A stretch of DNA of 64,000 nucleotides from Sutcliffiella deserti (GCF_020037475.1 NZ_JAIQDB010000001.1:1039650-1103649); one strand, 5' to 3'. Shown: positions 8,346 through 18,187, counted from the stretch's first letter. Translations and numbers: made by a program. Notes: generated by a model not told the origin, from the letters alone.

Positions 8346-9203
8346 ATGGAATTTTTATTATTTATAGTAATTGGTTTCTCCATTAGTATGCTATCAGGGT
8401 TTTTCGGAATTGGCGGAGGATTCGTTTTAACACCAGTATTATTACTAATAGGATACAGTCCCATTGAGGCCATCTCAACAAGCTTAATGTATACGATAGG
8501 AACATCTATATCTGGTGTATACGCTCATTTTAAAATGAAAAATATTCAATGGAAAGCAGCACTTATCATAGGATTTAGCGGGGTCGTCGCAACTCAAATT
8601 GCCTATCCTTTTGTTAATTGGCTTGAAGCAAAAAACTATGATGAAATAGTCATTCCGATAATGTACCTGGTCTTGCTTTCTTATTTTGCCTTCAAAATGT
8701 TAAAAAAGAACCAGCAAAGCGTTAATCAAAAAACAAATTCTTCCTCTATTATGACGCTCATTATTATTGGTGTGATTGGTGGCTTTCTTTCTACAACTCT
8801 TGGAGTAGGCGGTGGGTTTATCATTGTACCACTACTTATTTCATTCTATTCATTAACTTCAAGGCAAGCCGTTGCCACAAGCTTAGCGAGCGTTATCTTG
8901 ATAGTTACTGCCGGATTTATCACCTATGCAGTAAACAATCCCATACCATACGATATCGGATTTTTACTAATCGGTGGCGCAGTTATCGGATCACAACTAG
9001 GCGCCCGTGCCACCAATTATGTCAAAAATAAAAGCATTCAGAAGTTACTTGGCTATCTTTATATCGTTACCATGGCAGGATTAATTCTACAGATGCTAGA
9101 TCAGACTATCCTTGGACTAATAACGCTTGGAGGCTATACTATATTTGTTAATGTCTACCTTGCTGTACGATTAATCCAAAAAAAAGTGTTCGCAGCTGAA
9201 TAG
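8346..9203 (+). CDS. TauE/SafE-family sulfite/anion exporter
   Basis: A 285-residue membrane protein with about eight helices in two related halves. Each half carries the family's glycine signature (GFFGIGGGFVLTPVLLLIG near the N terminus, TLGVGGGFIIVPLLISF in the middle) followed by a TS(L)-rich helix. Members export sulfite, sulfonates or sulfoacetate, and the substrate here cannot be told. I place the start at ATG 8346 because AGGGAGTG precedes it; an in-frame ATG at 8301 has a weaker site and would add a non-hydrophobic leader. It is monocistronic and divergent from spoVR. Confidence 0.85.
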   Translation: MEFLLFIVIGFSISMLSGFFGIGGGFVLTPVLLLIGYSPIEAISTSLMYTIGTSISGVYAHFKMKNIQWKAALIIGFSGVVATQIAYPFVNWLEAKNYDEIVIPIMYLVLLSYFAFKMLKKNQQSVNQKTNSSSIMTLIIIGVIGGFLSTTLGVGGGFIIVPLLISFYSLTSRQAVATSLASVILIVTAGFITYAVNNPIPYDIGFLLIGGAVIGSQLGARATNYVKNKSIQKLLGYLYIVTMAGLILQMLDQTILGLITLGGYTIFVNVYLAVRLIQKKVFAAE

Positions 9204-9330
9204 CCTTGCAAAGAGGGAGCGACTGGAGGGAGACTCCATTGTCTTCGTTCATGGAGCTCTCTCACCGCTTCTGCTAAAAGCGAACACCTGGAAGTAAATC
9301 AGAACCTAGCCAAAAATACCCTTCAGCTAT
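9204..9330. repeat. Degenerate GC-rich dispersed element
   Basis: Contains GACTGGAGGGAGACTCCATT and AAAGCGAACACCTGGAAG, which resemble the element family found at 28.7, 51.8 and 55.1 kb. Short arms AGCTGAA (9194-9200) and TTCAGCT (9322-9328) may be remnants of its terminal stem. No gene is seen between 9204 and 9387. Confidence 0.4.
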
Positions 9331-9387
9331 TTGAAAAGGCCCCTCCCCTCAATTGTCCACAAATCAACTGAAAGAAATGGCCCTCCA

Positions 9388-10752
9388 TTATGAAGTACTA
9401 ATATAAGATAAAAATGCTGTAGCAATGCCAAAATAAATCAATAAAGACAAAATATCATTTACTGTTGTAATTAGTGGACCCGATGCAATCGCAGGGTCAA
9501 TTTTTAATTTATATAAAACCAATGGTATGACTGTCCCTGCCAAAGTCCCGATAATCAAGGTAATAAAAAGGGAAGAGCCTACAACCAGACCTAGTACCCA
9601 ATCTCCACGCCACACATAGGCAATAATCGTAATAAGAATGGCACAGGTAATTCCGATTGTTATTCCAACTCCAAATTCCCGTAATATAACCTTCGTCACG
9701 ACTTTCTTATCGATATCACGAGAAATAAGGCCACGAACAATGACAGCTAATGACTGTGTCCCTGTATTACCAGTCATACCAGCAATCATCGGCATGAAAA
9801 ATGCCAAAGCAACCGCGGTATCTAATGTATCTTCAAAACCACTGATAATACTTCCAGAAATAAGACCAATAAAAAGTAATAATATCAACCATGGCAGTCT
9901 TCTTACAGATGCAACAAGTGCCGGGGTATCAAAATCGATATCCTTACCAGATGCTGATAATTTTTCAATATCCTCATTTGCTTCCTGGATGACAACGTCA
10001 ATCACATCATCGACTGTAATAATTCCTATCAATTCTTTCTCATCATTTACGACAGGCACCGCCAAAAAGTCATAGCGTTCAATGATATGCGCCACTTCTT
10101 CTTGGTCTGTATCAACATGAACAGAAATAACACGGGAAAACATAATGTCCATGATTTTTTCCGTAGCATCCGCTAAAATTAAATCTCGGTAGGAGACAAC
10201 TCCCACTAAACGTTTCTCTTCATCAATAACATAAAGATAGTTAATTGTCTCTGCAAGTTCCGCAAATGATTTTAACTTATCGACCACTTCACGGACAGTA
10301 TATGCTTGCGGAATCCACACATAACGATTCGTCATTAGTCGACCAGCAGTTTCCGCCTCATACCTCATAAGATCTTGGACAGCAGAAGATTCTTCTTTAT
10401 TCATTTTTGATAAAAAGGCACGTTTCACTTCCGGATCCATCTCATCAAACAGTGTGGCAAGGTCGTCATTGTCCATGCGATCCATAACCTTAGCTGATTT
10501 CTCTACACCAATCTTTTTCAGTACTTCCAACTGCAGCTCTTGACTTAATTCTTGGATAAGTGCTGTTAGCTGTTCGATCGTTAAATAAGTTAAAAATCGA
10601 ATTTTATGCTTTTCTGGTAGCTTCTCATACATTATTGCGGTATCGTACGGTTGCAATTCTTCGATAATATCCTGAAAAGCCTTTCGTTTACCGTCTTTTA
10701 AAAAGTTAATGATATTTAAAATAATTTGATCTTCTGTCATATTATGCATCAT
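9388..10752 (-). CDS. mgtE: Magnesium transporter MgtE
   Basis: A 454-residue Mg2+ channel. The N-terminal alpha-superhelical domain (about 1-130, with DLATLFDEMDPE) is followed by two CBS domains (about 130-255) and a five-helix membrane domain with the conserved GMTGNTGTQSLAV and AIASGPLITTVND pore segments. Cytosolic Mg2+ closes the channel through the N and CBS domains. ATG at 10752 is preferred because GAGGAGG is eight bases away; the GTG at 10758 is too close to it. Expression is also controlled at RNA level by an M-box upstream, with a possible 28-codon leader frame in between. Confidence 0.95.
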   Translation of the reverse strand: MMHNMTEDQIILNIINFLKDGKRKAFQDIIEELQPYDTAIMYEKLPEKHKIRFLTYLTIEQLTALIQELSQELQLEVLKKIGVEKSAKVMDRMDNDDLATLFDEMDPEVKRAFLSKMNKEESSAVQDLMRYEAETAGRLMTNRYVWIPQAYTVREVVDKLKSFAELAETINYLYVIDEEKRLVGVVSYRDLILADATEKIMDIMFSRVISVHVDTDQEEVAHIIERYDFLAVPVVNDEKELIGIITVDDVIDVVIQEANEDIEKLSASGKDIDFDTPALVASVRRLPWLILLLFIGLISGSIISGFEDTLDTAVALAFFMPMIAGMTGNTGTQSLAVIVRGLISRDIDKKVVTKVILREFGVGITIGITCAILITIIAYVWRGDWVLGLVVGSSLFITLIIGTLAGTVIPLVLYKLKIDPAIASGPLITTVNDILSLLIYFGIATAFLSYISTS

Positions 10753-10795
10753 CTGCACTGCCTCCTCTGCTTGCTAGGAGTACAAGAATCATTTA

Positions 10796-10882
10796 TTAGA
10801 CCTTCTGAAGGGCGGTAGTCAAAAATAAATATGAATCCTGTACCTCTAATGTTTTTGTCCTCGGACTTGGACTACTATCCAT
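10796..10882 (-). CDS. Possible 28-residue leader peptide between M-box and mgtE
   Basis: ATG at 10882 follows AAAAAGGAG by 12 bases and opens a frame beginning MDSSPSPRTKTLEVQ and ending ALQKV at a TAA, 43 bases before mgtE. It lies downstream of the riboswitch terminator, so it is transcribed only when Mg2+ is low, together with mgtE. Its three prolines near the start recall proline-rich mgt leader peptides of enterobacteria, but no homology is implied. No family recognised; coding status uncertain. Confidence 0.35.
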   Translation of the reverse strand: MDSSPSPRTKTLEVQDSYLFLTTALQKV

Positions 10883-10917
10883 TTTTGTTACCAGCTCCTT
10901 TTTCTTAATTTTCTCAT

Positions 10918-10952
10918 CAAAAAAGCACCCATCATCGCGAATGAAGGTGCTT
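10918..10952 (-). terminator. Expression-platform terminator of the M-box
   Basis: Minus strand AAGCACC/GGTGCTT stem followed by TTTTTT, just 3' of the aptamer. Mg2+ binding is expected to favour this hairpin. Confidence 0.85.
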
Positions 10953-10979
10953 AAAGGCATACTTTCCCCTTTAATTTCC

Positions 10980-11140
10980 CTTCTTTCGTAGAGCTTTAGC
11001 ACTGTGTGGCATAGGACTAACCCAGCTGCATTAAATACCACCTTAAATCGATGGCATCTGTTGACCCATTGGCGTCTTTCGACGTTTCTGGGCAGCAGCG
11101 TATCTCCAGCACAGGAGCCTCACCTAACGAAGGTTCAAGT
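10980..11140 (-). ncRNA. M-box (ykoK leader) magnesium riboswitch
   Basis: On the minus strand the leader contains the conserved M-box blocks in order: CTTCGTTAGGTGAGGCTCC, GGAGATACGCTGCTGCCCAG, ACGTCGAAAGACGCCAATGG, GTCAACAGATGCCATCGATT, AAGGTGGTATTTAATGCAGC, TGGGTTAGTCCTATGCC and GCTCTACGAAAG. This RNA senses Mg2+ and controls mgtE-type genes in Bacillus. A terminator and mgtE follow, and a sigma-A promoter precedes it. Confidence 0.96.
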
Positions 11141-11155
11141 GTTTTCATACATACT

Positions 11156-11185
11156 ACTCTACAAGGGAAAAACCAGCTCTGTCAA
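11156..11185 (-). promoter_or_regulatory. Sigma-A promoter of the M-box/mgtE unit
   Basis: Minus strand TTGACA (11185-11180), 18 bp, TAGAGT (11161-11156). The predicted start point lies a few bases before the riboswitch aptamer. Confidence 0.75.
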
Positions 11186-11305
11186 CCTTTTTTAGCAGCG
11201 CTGATTTCTTACACTTGCACTAATTTTATTTCGTTTTCTTTTGTAAGCGTTTAATAAAATTATATTTCTTTTTTTGATAAAATAAACAACTCTAAAGGGG
11301 CTTAA

Positions 11306-12322
11306 CTACTCTTCTTTTTGTCCGTTTATTTCTTTGCGTAAGAATCTTCTTTTAGCCTCAGTTGCTAAAAATAAACCAACTTTTTTATTTCGCTCCCACT
11401 CTTCCCTGAAAACCGATAGGGGCGGGTTCGTATCTTCAACTGGGTAGGAAATCTCTGGAGTAAAAGAGGGCTTGTCAAACTCGGTAGCAAACCAATCTGA
11501 AAAACCCCCTCCAACAGCATGTTCTTGTGGATAATCCAATTTGTACCCAGTTATATCGGAGAGTTTTTTTGCAATCGCCAAATCTCTTTCCAGCGCTGTT
11601 TTGTTTTTATTGAACTTCCAGTAAAGCACCCTGCCTGATGAGTGATAGGTAACTGCCATCAGCGGAGCTTGCTTTCGAGTAAAGGATACAATCGCTCGCG
11701 TTTCCCTTGCTTCTAACGGAAATTCACCCTTATAAAATTGATAAGAAGGAGATTGCCTTTTTCTTATAGCCGCCCATCCTGCAGGGTATTGACGGTTCAG
11801 GTCTACTCCTTTTCCATTAGCTTTCCACCTATCAAAATCATTATTATTTTCGTTCATCAGTAAAAGTTCTTTTTGCTTATGCTCTGGCAGGAAATCAATT
11901 CCTTCCTGTTGGATTCTAATGCCGTCTGGATTTACCATCGGAATAAACCAAATGGATACCTCATTGAGTATGGAGGTATTATATCCAAATAAGTTCTCAT
12001 GGTTGCTATAAGCATCTAAATAATGCTCAAGCTTACTCATCACTAGCGAAGAAGTTAACCATTCTCTGCCATGATGCCCACCAAGAATAATGATACTGGA
12101 TTCTCCCTTCCCTAATTTTACAGCCCAAATATTTTTACCCCATTCTGTTTTCCCAATAGAAACAATTTTCATATCCTGCCGATATATTCTTTTTAGTCCT
12201 CTGAGATCCTCTTCCATTCTTTCATACGTGTACCATTCATTCCCATTTACAATATGTGCATGACTTGTAGAAGGGATTATATTTATCATAATTATAAGCA
12301 AAATTACTGCTTTGGCAGGCAT
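11306..12322 (-). CDS. Secreted M14-family zinc carboxypeptidase
   Basis: A 338-residue protein with an N-terminal signal peptide (hydrophobic ILLIIMINII) and one M14 peptidase domain. The zinc motif HGRE lies near residues 84-87, the third ligand His is in VTYHSSG, the substrate-binding region is DLNRQYPAGW, and the catalytic Glu is in TPEISYP. The domain resembles bacterial gamma-D-glutamyl-diamino acid endopeptidases acting on cell-wall peptides, but no LysM or SPOR domain is present to prove that. ATG 12322 is chosen because GAGGTGA lies five bases upstream; a GTG three codons earlier is possible. It appears to be transcribed alone. Confidence 0.85.
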   Translation of the reverse strand: MPAKAVILLIIMINIIPSTSHAHIVNGNEWYTYERMEEDLRGLKRIYRQDMKIVSIGKTEWGKNIWAVKLGKGESSIIILGGHHGREWLTSSLVMSKLEHYLDAYSNHENLFGYNTSILNEVSIWFIPMVNPDGIRIQQEGIDFLPEHKQKELLLMNENNNDFDRWKANGKGVDLNRQYPAGWAAIRKRQSPSYQFYKGEFPLEARETRAIVSFTRKQAPLMAVTYHSSGRVLYWKFNKNKTALERDLAIAKKLSDITGYKLDYPQEHAVGGGFSDWFATEFDKPSFTPEISYPVEDTNPPLSVFREEWERNKKVGLFLATEAKRRFLRKEINGQKEE

Positions 12323-12459
12323 TTTAGTCACCTCAATAGGTTCGTTTCCTTTATTTTGCCTAAGTATCCGTTGGAGATACGACCAACATTTACAATGAGG
12401 ATTTTGCTCGCAAAAAGGTCAAAATAATAACACTCCTTACCAAGAGGAGGAGGGAAAAT

Positions 12460-12723
12460 ATGAACACAGTTGACTATGATCGTGCATTGTATTACACCCA
12501 TCGTTCTGAATGGGATAATCTGCTCATATTGATGGTGAGAACAAAAGATGATTTGTTGTCCAAGTATATTGAACACTTTTTACATTCGTACAATTTCTCA
12601 AAGGATTATAAATCCATTGAGCTAAATTTGTACCAACTGTTGCGGTATATTGATCATGCCGTTAATGTAAGTACGACCGATATGGACCATGATAAAGAAG
12701 TAAGCCATGGGTATATGGTATAG
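12460..12723 (+). CDS. yhdB: YhdB-like small protein
   Basis: An 87-residue soluble protein beginning MNTVDYDRALYYTHRSEWDN with an excellent ribosome site (GAGGAGGAGGG). It has no signal peptide or membrane segment and is mostly helical. It matches my recollection of B. subtilis YhdB, whose gene sits next to yhdA; yhdA is nearby here too, with trmO inserted. Function is unknown. The upstream region has no clear promoter. Confidence 0.7.
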   Translation: MNTVDYDRALYYTHRSEWDNLLILMVRTKDDLLSKYIEHFLHSYNFSKDYKSIELNLYQLLRYIDHAVNVSTTDMDHDKEVSHGYMV

Positions 12724-12741
12724 AGCTTTAACCATTAAATT

Positions 12742-12784
12742 AAGCAGCAAATCAGGGGTGGAGAACCTGGTTTGCTGCTTTTTA
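12742..12784 (+). terminator. yhdB terminator
   Basis: Stem AAGCAGCAAA-CAGG/CCTG-TTTGCTGCTT with one mismatch and a T-run. Confidence 0.85.
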
Positions 12785-12901
12785 AGATCCTTCGTAAAAA
12801 GTCACTAATAATCGGCAATTTAATTTTTAGATTTCATCTTAACCCTAAAAAGTATGACAGCGACGATTGTTCCTTTTTCCCCTTTAACATCAAAGGGCCT
12901 A

Positions 12902-13363
12902 TCATAAAGTCCAATAATTCTTCATAATTGAATGTGACCATTCAGGTTGTGTAACCGGTTCTTTTGGAAGAAATTCTTGCATTACTGGTTTTATATCTAA
13001 AATTGGCGTTTCGTTAATGCAATCTAAACCTGCCACAGTTATTTCTCTACCTTCTCTTCTGATTATCTTCACAGTTGTAAGACCTAGTTGATTTGGTCTA
13101 TTTTTTCCACGTTGAGCAAAAATCCCAACATTCGGAAGACTTTTGTCATTTCTCGGATGTCTTGCATCTTTAACTATTTTATTTTTTTCAACCATATGAA
13201 AATAAAAAATGATTTCTAAGTGAGAAAAAGATTCAATTTCGTTAAATGCTTCTTCCGGAAGAGAACTATCCAAAACAATCTTACTTACTACTCCCCCCCA
13301 GTTGTCATCTTCAATTTCTTGCCTTTCATTATAAGCAACACCAATAGGGTTTAATCTAATCAT
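12902..13363 (-). CDS. trmO: TrmO/YaeB-family tRNA m6t6A37 methyltransferase
   Basis: This 153-residue protein is a single TrmO (UPF0066, TsaA-like) domain. Signatures seen are IGVAYNERQEIEDDNWGG, SHLEIIFYFH, ARHPRNDKSLPNVGIFAQR, KNRPNQLGLTTVKI and LDIKPV. E. coli TrmO uses SAM to methylate N6 of t6A37 in tRNA-Thr. The short form without the C-terminal extension is common in Bacillus. It has its own ribosome site (AGAGGAAACTAA) and sits between yhdA and yhdB, which are adjacent in B. subtilis, so it is probably an insertion. Confidence 0.85.
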   Translation of the reverse strand: MIRLNPIGVAYNERQEIEDDNWGGVVSKIVLDSSLPEEAFNEIESFSHLEIIFYFHMVEKNKIVKDARHPRNDKSLPNVGIFAQRGKNRPNQLGLTTVKIIRREGREITVAGLDCINETPILDIKPVMQEFLPKEPVTQPEWSHSIMKNYWTL

Positions 13364-13477
13364 TTAGTTTCCTCTTTTCTAAACTAAACATATGTACAAC
13401 TCAAATTATTGTATTTTATTTACCCTCTTATTGCACTAATCTGCCCAGTTAGTTGAATTGGTTTTTATATCAGGAAA

Positions 13478-13507
13478 AACACCTATCAAATTACATACAA
13501 TTTGATA
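13478..13507 (-). terminator. Probable yhdA terminator
   Basis: Minus strand TATCAAATT/AATTTGATA perfect 9-bp stem, six-base loop, followed by GGTGTTTTT. The rest of 13364-13563 shows nothing else. Confidence 0.6.
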
Positions 13508-13563
13508 AGCATTTCCCTACATTTTCTTTATTTGCGATAGGAAACGGAACCCGTTATCCACAA

Positions 13564-14118
<555 letters not shown>

Positions 14119-14136
14119 CTAATTGTTTATATTATT

Positions 14137-14169
14137 ATTATATCGTTATATGTAGAAAACGATATCGTT
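14137..14169 (-). promoter_or_regulatory. yhdA promoter with palindromic operator
   Basis: TATAAT (14142-14137) is overlapped by AACGATAT (14147-14140). The perfect palindrome AACGATATCGTT (14158-14169) covers the -35 position. The regulator is not identifiable from the window. Confidence 0.45.
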
Positions 14170-14242
14170 CAATAGGTTTAAAATAACCTGAAGATTTAGA
14201 AGTAGATAGTCCTCATTTCACTACAACTATTGATGTACTGAT

Positions 14243-14878
14243 TTAGTTGATACCATGCTTCACTGCGTATAACGCTGCTTGAGTCCGATCAGCCAGTTCT
14301 AATTTGGCCAGGATATTTGAAACATGTGTTTTCACTGTCTTTTCCGTAATAAACAAGGAGGCGGCTATCTCTTTGTTGCTTTTCCCTTTTGAAATCTCGA
14401 GTAATACCTCTAGCTCTCTTTTTGTTAGATCTTCATGGAGTAATTTATTTGAACCCGCTCCCCTCGTAAAATGAGACATAACATGAGAAGTAACTTTTGG
14501 ATGAAGCTGACTTTCGCCACGATGTACCGCTTGAATGGCCTCAATCAATTGATCTGGTTCAACATCCTTCAACTGATAACCGGACGCACCAGCACGAATA
14601 GCAGGTATCACATGATCTTGATCGGAAAAACTTGTTAATATTAACACTCGACACGATAATCCTTTATCCATGATTCGTCTAGTTGCTTCTATTCCATCGA
14701 CAACTGGCATAATAAGGTCCATTAAGATTACATCTGGCTTTAAAGTTTCAGCAAGCTCCACCGCTTCTTCTCCGTTTTTGGCTTCCCCCACTATCTCGAT
14801 ATCCTTTTGGGTTTTCAAAAAAAATAATAACCCGCGGCGTACCAGATGATGGTCATCTGCAATCAGAACACGTATCAT
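14243..14878 (-). CDS. yhcZ: NarL/LuxR-family response regulator
   Basis: A 211-residue regulator with a receiver domain (D8/D9, phospho-acceptor D54 in VILMDLIMP, Lys in YQLKDV) and a C-terminal LuxR-type helix-turn-helix (LTKRELEVLLEISKGKSNKE). Its start overlaps the kinase stop by four bases. B. subtilis has the same pair, YhcY/YhcZ, in the same place next to pgcA and yhdA; its regulon is not well defined. Confidence 0.9.
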   Translation of the reverse strand: MIRVLIADDHHLVRRGLLFFLKTQKDIEIVGEAKNGEEAVELAETLKPDVILMDLIMPVVDGIEATRRIMDKGLSCRVLILTSFSDQDHVIPAIRAGASGYQLKDVEPDQLIEAIQAVHRGESQLHPKVTSHVMSHFTRGAGSNKLLHEDLTKRELEVLLEISKGKSNKEIAASLFITEKTVKTHVSNILAKLELADRTQAALYAVKHGIN

Positions 14879-16017
14879 CGTTTCTCCTCCTTATTTACTG
14901 GCATTTCAATCTGTACCTTTGTTCCCTGACCAAGCTTGCTAGATACCTTAAATACGCCACCAGCCGCTTCTGTTCTTTCTTTCATACTTGTTAATCCTAA
15001 GGAAGGTAAAGATGCACTTTGGCTAACGCAGAATCCTGTTCCTAAGTCTTCAATTTCAAAAATTAATTGCTTGTTTTCCACTTTTATCCTTAAAAACGCC
15101 TTACGTGTGTCCGCATGCTTTTTACAATTATTAAAAGCCTCTTGACCTACTCTCCATAAGCACTCTTCCATATGTGTTGGGATGTCTACAATTCCTTTGA
15201 CTTCATAGTCTATCTCCATACCGAGTACTTTGCCATAATTTAAGAGGGCACTTACGAGGCCATTTTCCAATCCTTGTGGACGTAGCTGCCAAATAAGAGC
15301 ACGCATCTCACTAAGTGCTTCTTGAGAAAGCTCTTGCATATAACTAAGCATTTCCTTTATTTTCGCATCTTCTGTTAGCTCTTTTGTACCTCTTGCCGTA
15401 AGCATCAATGAAAATAAAAGCTGGTTTACCGAATCATGAAGATCTCTTGCCAGTCTATTGCGTTCTGCTATGACTAAAAGTTGTTGTTCATTTTCAGCAA
15501 GCTTTATCCGTTTGATTGCTGTTCCAATTTGGAACGCCACCGACTCCAACAAAGCAAGCTCAGTATCCGAAAAATGTGTTTTGTTCGGTGCGGCCACGTT
15601 CAATAATCCGAACTTTTCCTCGCCGGCCCGGAGTGGAACCGTTGCATGGTGGGTGATGTTGTCAGTATCTCCCTGTTGAAACTTAATCGCATCTTCTAAT
15701 CTTTTGCATGCAATGATATTGGAGGCACGCTTTAAGCGACCGTCTTTATACTGATCCAAGCACCAGCATCCTCCCTTGCACATCGGCTTTTTATTTTCTC
15801 GAATAAGAGCCTCTGGAAGCCTATGATCCGCTACTAGGGTAGAATTATTATTTTCATCAATTAAATAAATCCAGCCTGTTTGAAGTCCTGTTACATGCAG
15901 CAACTCAGAAAGAACACCATCCAACATTGTCTCTAAATTGTTGGCTTGATTTAAGGACTCCGCTATGATTTTCAAAGCTCGTAATTCCTGTATCCTCTGT
16001 TCCTCACTCATCATCAT
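14875..16017 (-). CDS. yhcY: GAF-domain sensor histidine kinase (YhcY)
   Basis: A 380-residue soluble kinase: GAF domain about residues 20-170, HisKA_3 dimerisation helices with DLHDSVNQ (phospho-acceptor His about 194), and a C-terminal HATPase domain (FNNCKKHADT, DLGTGF, LGLTSMKER). There is no membrane segment, so the signal is cytosolic. The GAF domain carries four cysteines at about 80, 84, 86 and 104 in the pattern CKGGCWC...C, suggestive of a metal, Fe-S or redox site. Three consecutive ATG codons follow a GGAGGGGG ribosome site, so the exact start may vary by one or two codons. Confidence 0.9.
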   Translation of the reverse strand: MMMSEEQRIQELRALKIIAESLNQANNLETMLDGVLSELLHVTGLQTGWIYLIDENNNSTLVADHRLPEALIRENKKPMCKGGCWCLDQYKDGRLKRASNIIACKRLEDAIKFQQGDTDNITHHATVPLRAGEEKFGLLNVAAPNKTHFSDTELALLESVAFQIGTAIKRIKLAENEQQLLVIAERNRLARDLHDSVNQLLFSLMLTARGTKELTEDAKIKEMLSYMQELSQEALSEMRALIWQLRPQGLENGLVSALLNYGKVLGMEIDYEVKGIVDIPTHMEECLWRVGQEAFNNCKKHADTRKAFLRIKVENKQLIFEIEDLGTGFCVSQSASLPSLGLTSMKERTEAAGGVFKVSSKLGQGTKVQIEMPVNKEEKR

Positions 16018-16153
16018 ACTCCCCCTCCATCTCTCTATACACCTAATCCGTATCTTTCTATTCTACCAAGCCATTCCCTGCTTCACCTTAGAAAAAAGTC
16101 CACAATCATCTACAACTTTAGTCTGATGGTATTGTGAATTTTGGAAGATGAAG

Positions 16154-16190
16154 GAAAAAGGGGCCAGACCCCTATTAGGTCTAACCCCTC
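16154..16190 (-). terminator. pgcA terminator containing a GGGGCCAGACCCC 13-mer
   Basis: Minus strand AGGGGTTAGACC/GGTCTGGCCCCT stem with two G-T pairs, followed by TTTTTCC. The same 13-mer recurs upstream of the fluoride channels at 43195-43207. Confidence 0.8.
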
Positions 16191-16260
16191 CCATCTATCC
16201 ATTTGGACTAGATTTGAAATTATAGATTAGTTATTATGTGCTTTAAAATGTATTGATTTG

Positions 16261-18018
16261 TTACCGTGTTGGGCTCATAGTCTCTAATAGTTCTTCTACA
16301 TTCACCATAAAAGCGTTAGAGATTTGCTCCAGTTTTTCCTTGCTTTGGACTAAGCTGTCAGACTGGATGCCAAAGTAGAATTTCACTTTCGGTTCTGTTC
16401 CCGATGGTCTTACACATACCCACGATCCATCCTCTAAGAAATATTTTAATACATTTGATTTTGGCAATTCAATTTTTTCCTGTTTTCCGGACTCTGTTAT
16501 GGTTCTTTGCTGAACAGCATAATCTTCTATAACTTCTACTTTATATCCATTAATCTCTGTTGGCGCAGCGTTTCGAAAGGCTGTGAGGAGATTGGCAATT
16601 TGTTCTGCTCCCTCTTTCCCTTTTAAAGTCAATGACTTCATACCTTCCAAGTAATATCCGTATTGTTCGTATAAATCATTCAGTGCTTCATACATTGTTT
16701 TTCCTTGTTTTTTATAAAATGCACAAATCTCAACAGCCATCAAAGCTGCTTGAACAGCATCTTTATCACGGGCAAAGTCGCCAATCAGTGAGCCATAGCT
16801 TTCTTCGTATCCAAATAGGAAGGAGTATTCGCCAGTTGCCTCGTATTGCTTCATTTTCTCTCCAATAAATTTAAAGCCTGTCAGTGTATCCACAGTTGCT
16901 ACCCCAAAGCTCTCAGCAATTGCTCTGCCAAATTCAGAAGTAACGATTGTTTTCAGCATTACTCCATTACCTGGAAGTGCTCCAGTAGCTTTCTTTTCCG
17001 CTAACAAATAGTGGAGGAACAGTGCTCCAGTTTGGTTCCCCGTTAAGACCACATACTCGCCTGCACTATTTTTCACTGCAACCCCCAGTCTGTCTGCGTC
17101 AGGATCTGTCGCAATTAAAATATCTGCATCATTCTTTTTTCCATCACGAATCGCAAGTTCAAATGCAGCATGCTCTTCTGGATTTGGTGAAGCAACGGTG
17201 GAAAAATTCGGATCAGGATGTTCTTGTTCCGCGACAATTTGTACATTATTATAGCCTAAAGCTTTCAATCCAGCACGAACTGGTAAGTTTGCTGTACCGT
17301 GAAGAGGAGTGAAAACCACTTTCACTTTCTCACCCATTTCGGAACCTAATTTAGGATGAACGGAAATCGTTTTTAGGTTCTCCTGATAAGCATGATCTAT
17401 CTCTGCACCAATTATTTTAATCAGGCCCTTTTCTTTTAAAGATTCCTCTGAATCCACGGTGATCTCCAATTCGTTTTCCACTTCTTGAACCTTTGCAATA
17501 ACTTGATCTGCTTCCACTAATGGCAGCTGTCCCCCATCCGGACCATAAACTTTATAACCATTGTACTCAGGAGGATTATGGCTTGCTGTTACAACAATTC
17601 CTGAAAAGGCATTCAATTCTCGTACCGCAAAAGAAAGCACAGGGGTAGGACGAAGACTTTCAAATACGTACGTCTGAATACCATGGGTAGCCAAGGTTTT
17701 CGCTGCTTCCATTGAAAATTCCGGTGATTTATGACGGCAATCGTACGCAATCGCTACGCCAGCCTTTTTTGCATCTTCTCCAAACGATTCTATGTAGCGT
17801 GCTAATCCTTCAGAAGCTTTGCGGACTGTATAGATATTCATTCTATTCGTACCAGCGCCAATTTCACCACGCATGCCACCTGTACCAAACTCTAATTCTT
17901 TATAAAAACTATCTTCTTTTATTTTCTCATCATTATCCATTTCCGCTAGTAGCTTGACCATTTCCTCATCAAGCATCGTATTATTTTTCCAAAGTGCGTA
18001 TTTATCCATCCAGTTCAT
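16261..18018 (-). CDS. pgcA: Alpha-phosphoglucomutase PgcA
   Basis: A 585-residue alpha-D-phosphohexomutase. The catalytic phosphoserine loop TASHNP is at residues 144-149 (Ser146), the metal loop ATDPDADR near 305, a sugar-binding GYEES loop, and the phosphate-binding loop [12 protein letters not shown] near the C terminus. The enzyme interconverts glucose-6-P and glucose-1-P and feeds UDP-glucose and wall glycolipid/teichoic acid glucosylation (B. subtilis PgcA, formerly YhxB). As in B. subtilis it lies between glpD and yhcY. A terminator follows. A TATAAT at 18152-18147 is the best -10 candidate. Confidence 0.95.
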   Translation of the reverse strand: MNWMDKYALWKNNTMLDEEMVKLLAEMDNDEKIKEDSFYKELEFGTGGMRGEIGAGTNRMNIYTVRKASEGLARYIESFGEDAKKAGVAIAYDCRHKSPEFSMEAAKTLATHGIQTYVFESLRPTPVLSFAVRELNAFSGIVVTASHNPPEYNGYKVYGPDGGQLPLVEADQVIAKVQEVENELEITVDSEESLKEKGLIKIIGAEIDHAYQENLKTISVHPKLGSEMGEKVKVVFTPLHGTANLPVRAGLKALGYNNVQIVAEQEHPDPNFSTVASPNPEEHAAFELAIRDGKKNDADILIATDPDADRLGVAVKNSAGEYVVLTGNQTGALFLHYLLAEKKATGALPGNGVMLKTIVTSEFGRAIAESFGVATVDTLTGFKFIGEKMKQYEATGEYSFLFGYEESYGSLIGDFARDKDAVQAALMAVEICAFYKKQGKTMYEALNDLYEQYGYYLEGMKSLTLKGKEGAEQIANLLTAFRNAAPTEINGYKVEVIEDYAVQQRTITESGKQEKIELPKSNVLKYFLEDGSWVCVRPSGTEPKVKFYFGIQSDSLVQSKEKLEQISNAFMVNVEELLETMSPTR

Positions 18019-18156
18019 CTGTCTTTTCCTCCTAGCAATATTCAGGATACTATCTAAATCTACTTCTCTTTTACACCCGTAGCTTCCTGCAAAAATAAAC
18101 CGTCAACTTCTGACAAAATGTGCAAGGACGAGCGATTCCAACCATTATTATACTAG

Positions 18157-18187
18157 AAAAAGAAAGGAATCGCATCGACAATTCCTC
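18157..18187 (-). terminator. glpD terminator
   Basis: Minus strand AGGAAT/ATTCCT stem (ten-base loop) followed by TTCTTTTTC, between glpD and the pgcA promoter region. Confidence 0.6.

Noticed and set aside
10883..11041. Upstream part of an open frame across the riboswitch terminator
   Set aside because: It overlaps the M-box aptamer and terminator; only the last 28 codons have a plausible start site and are listed separately.
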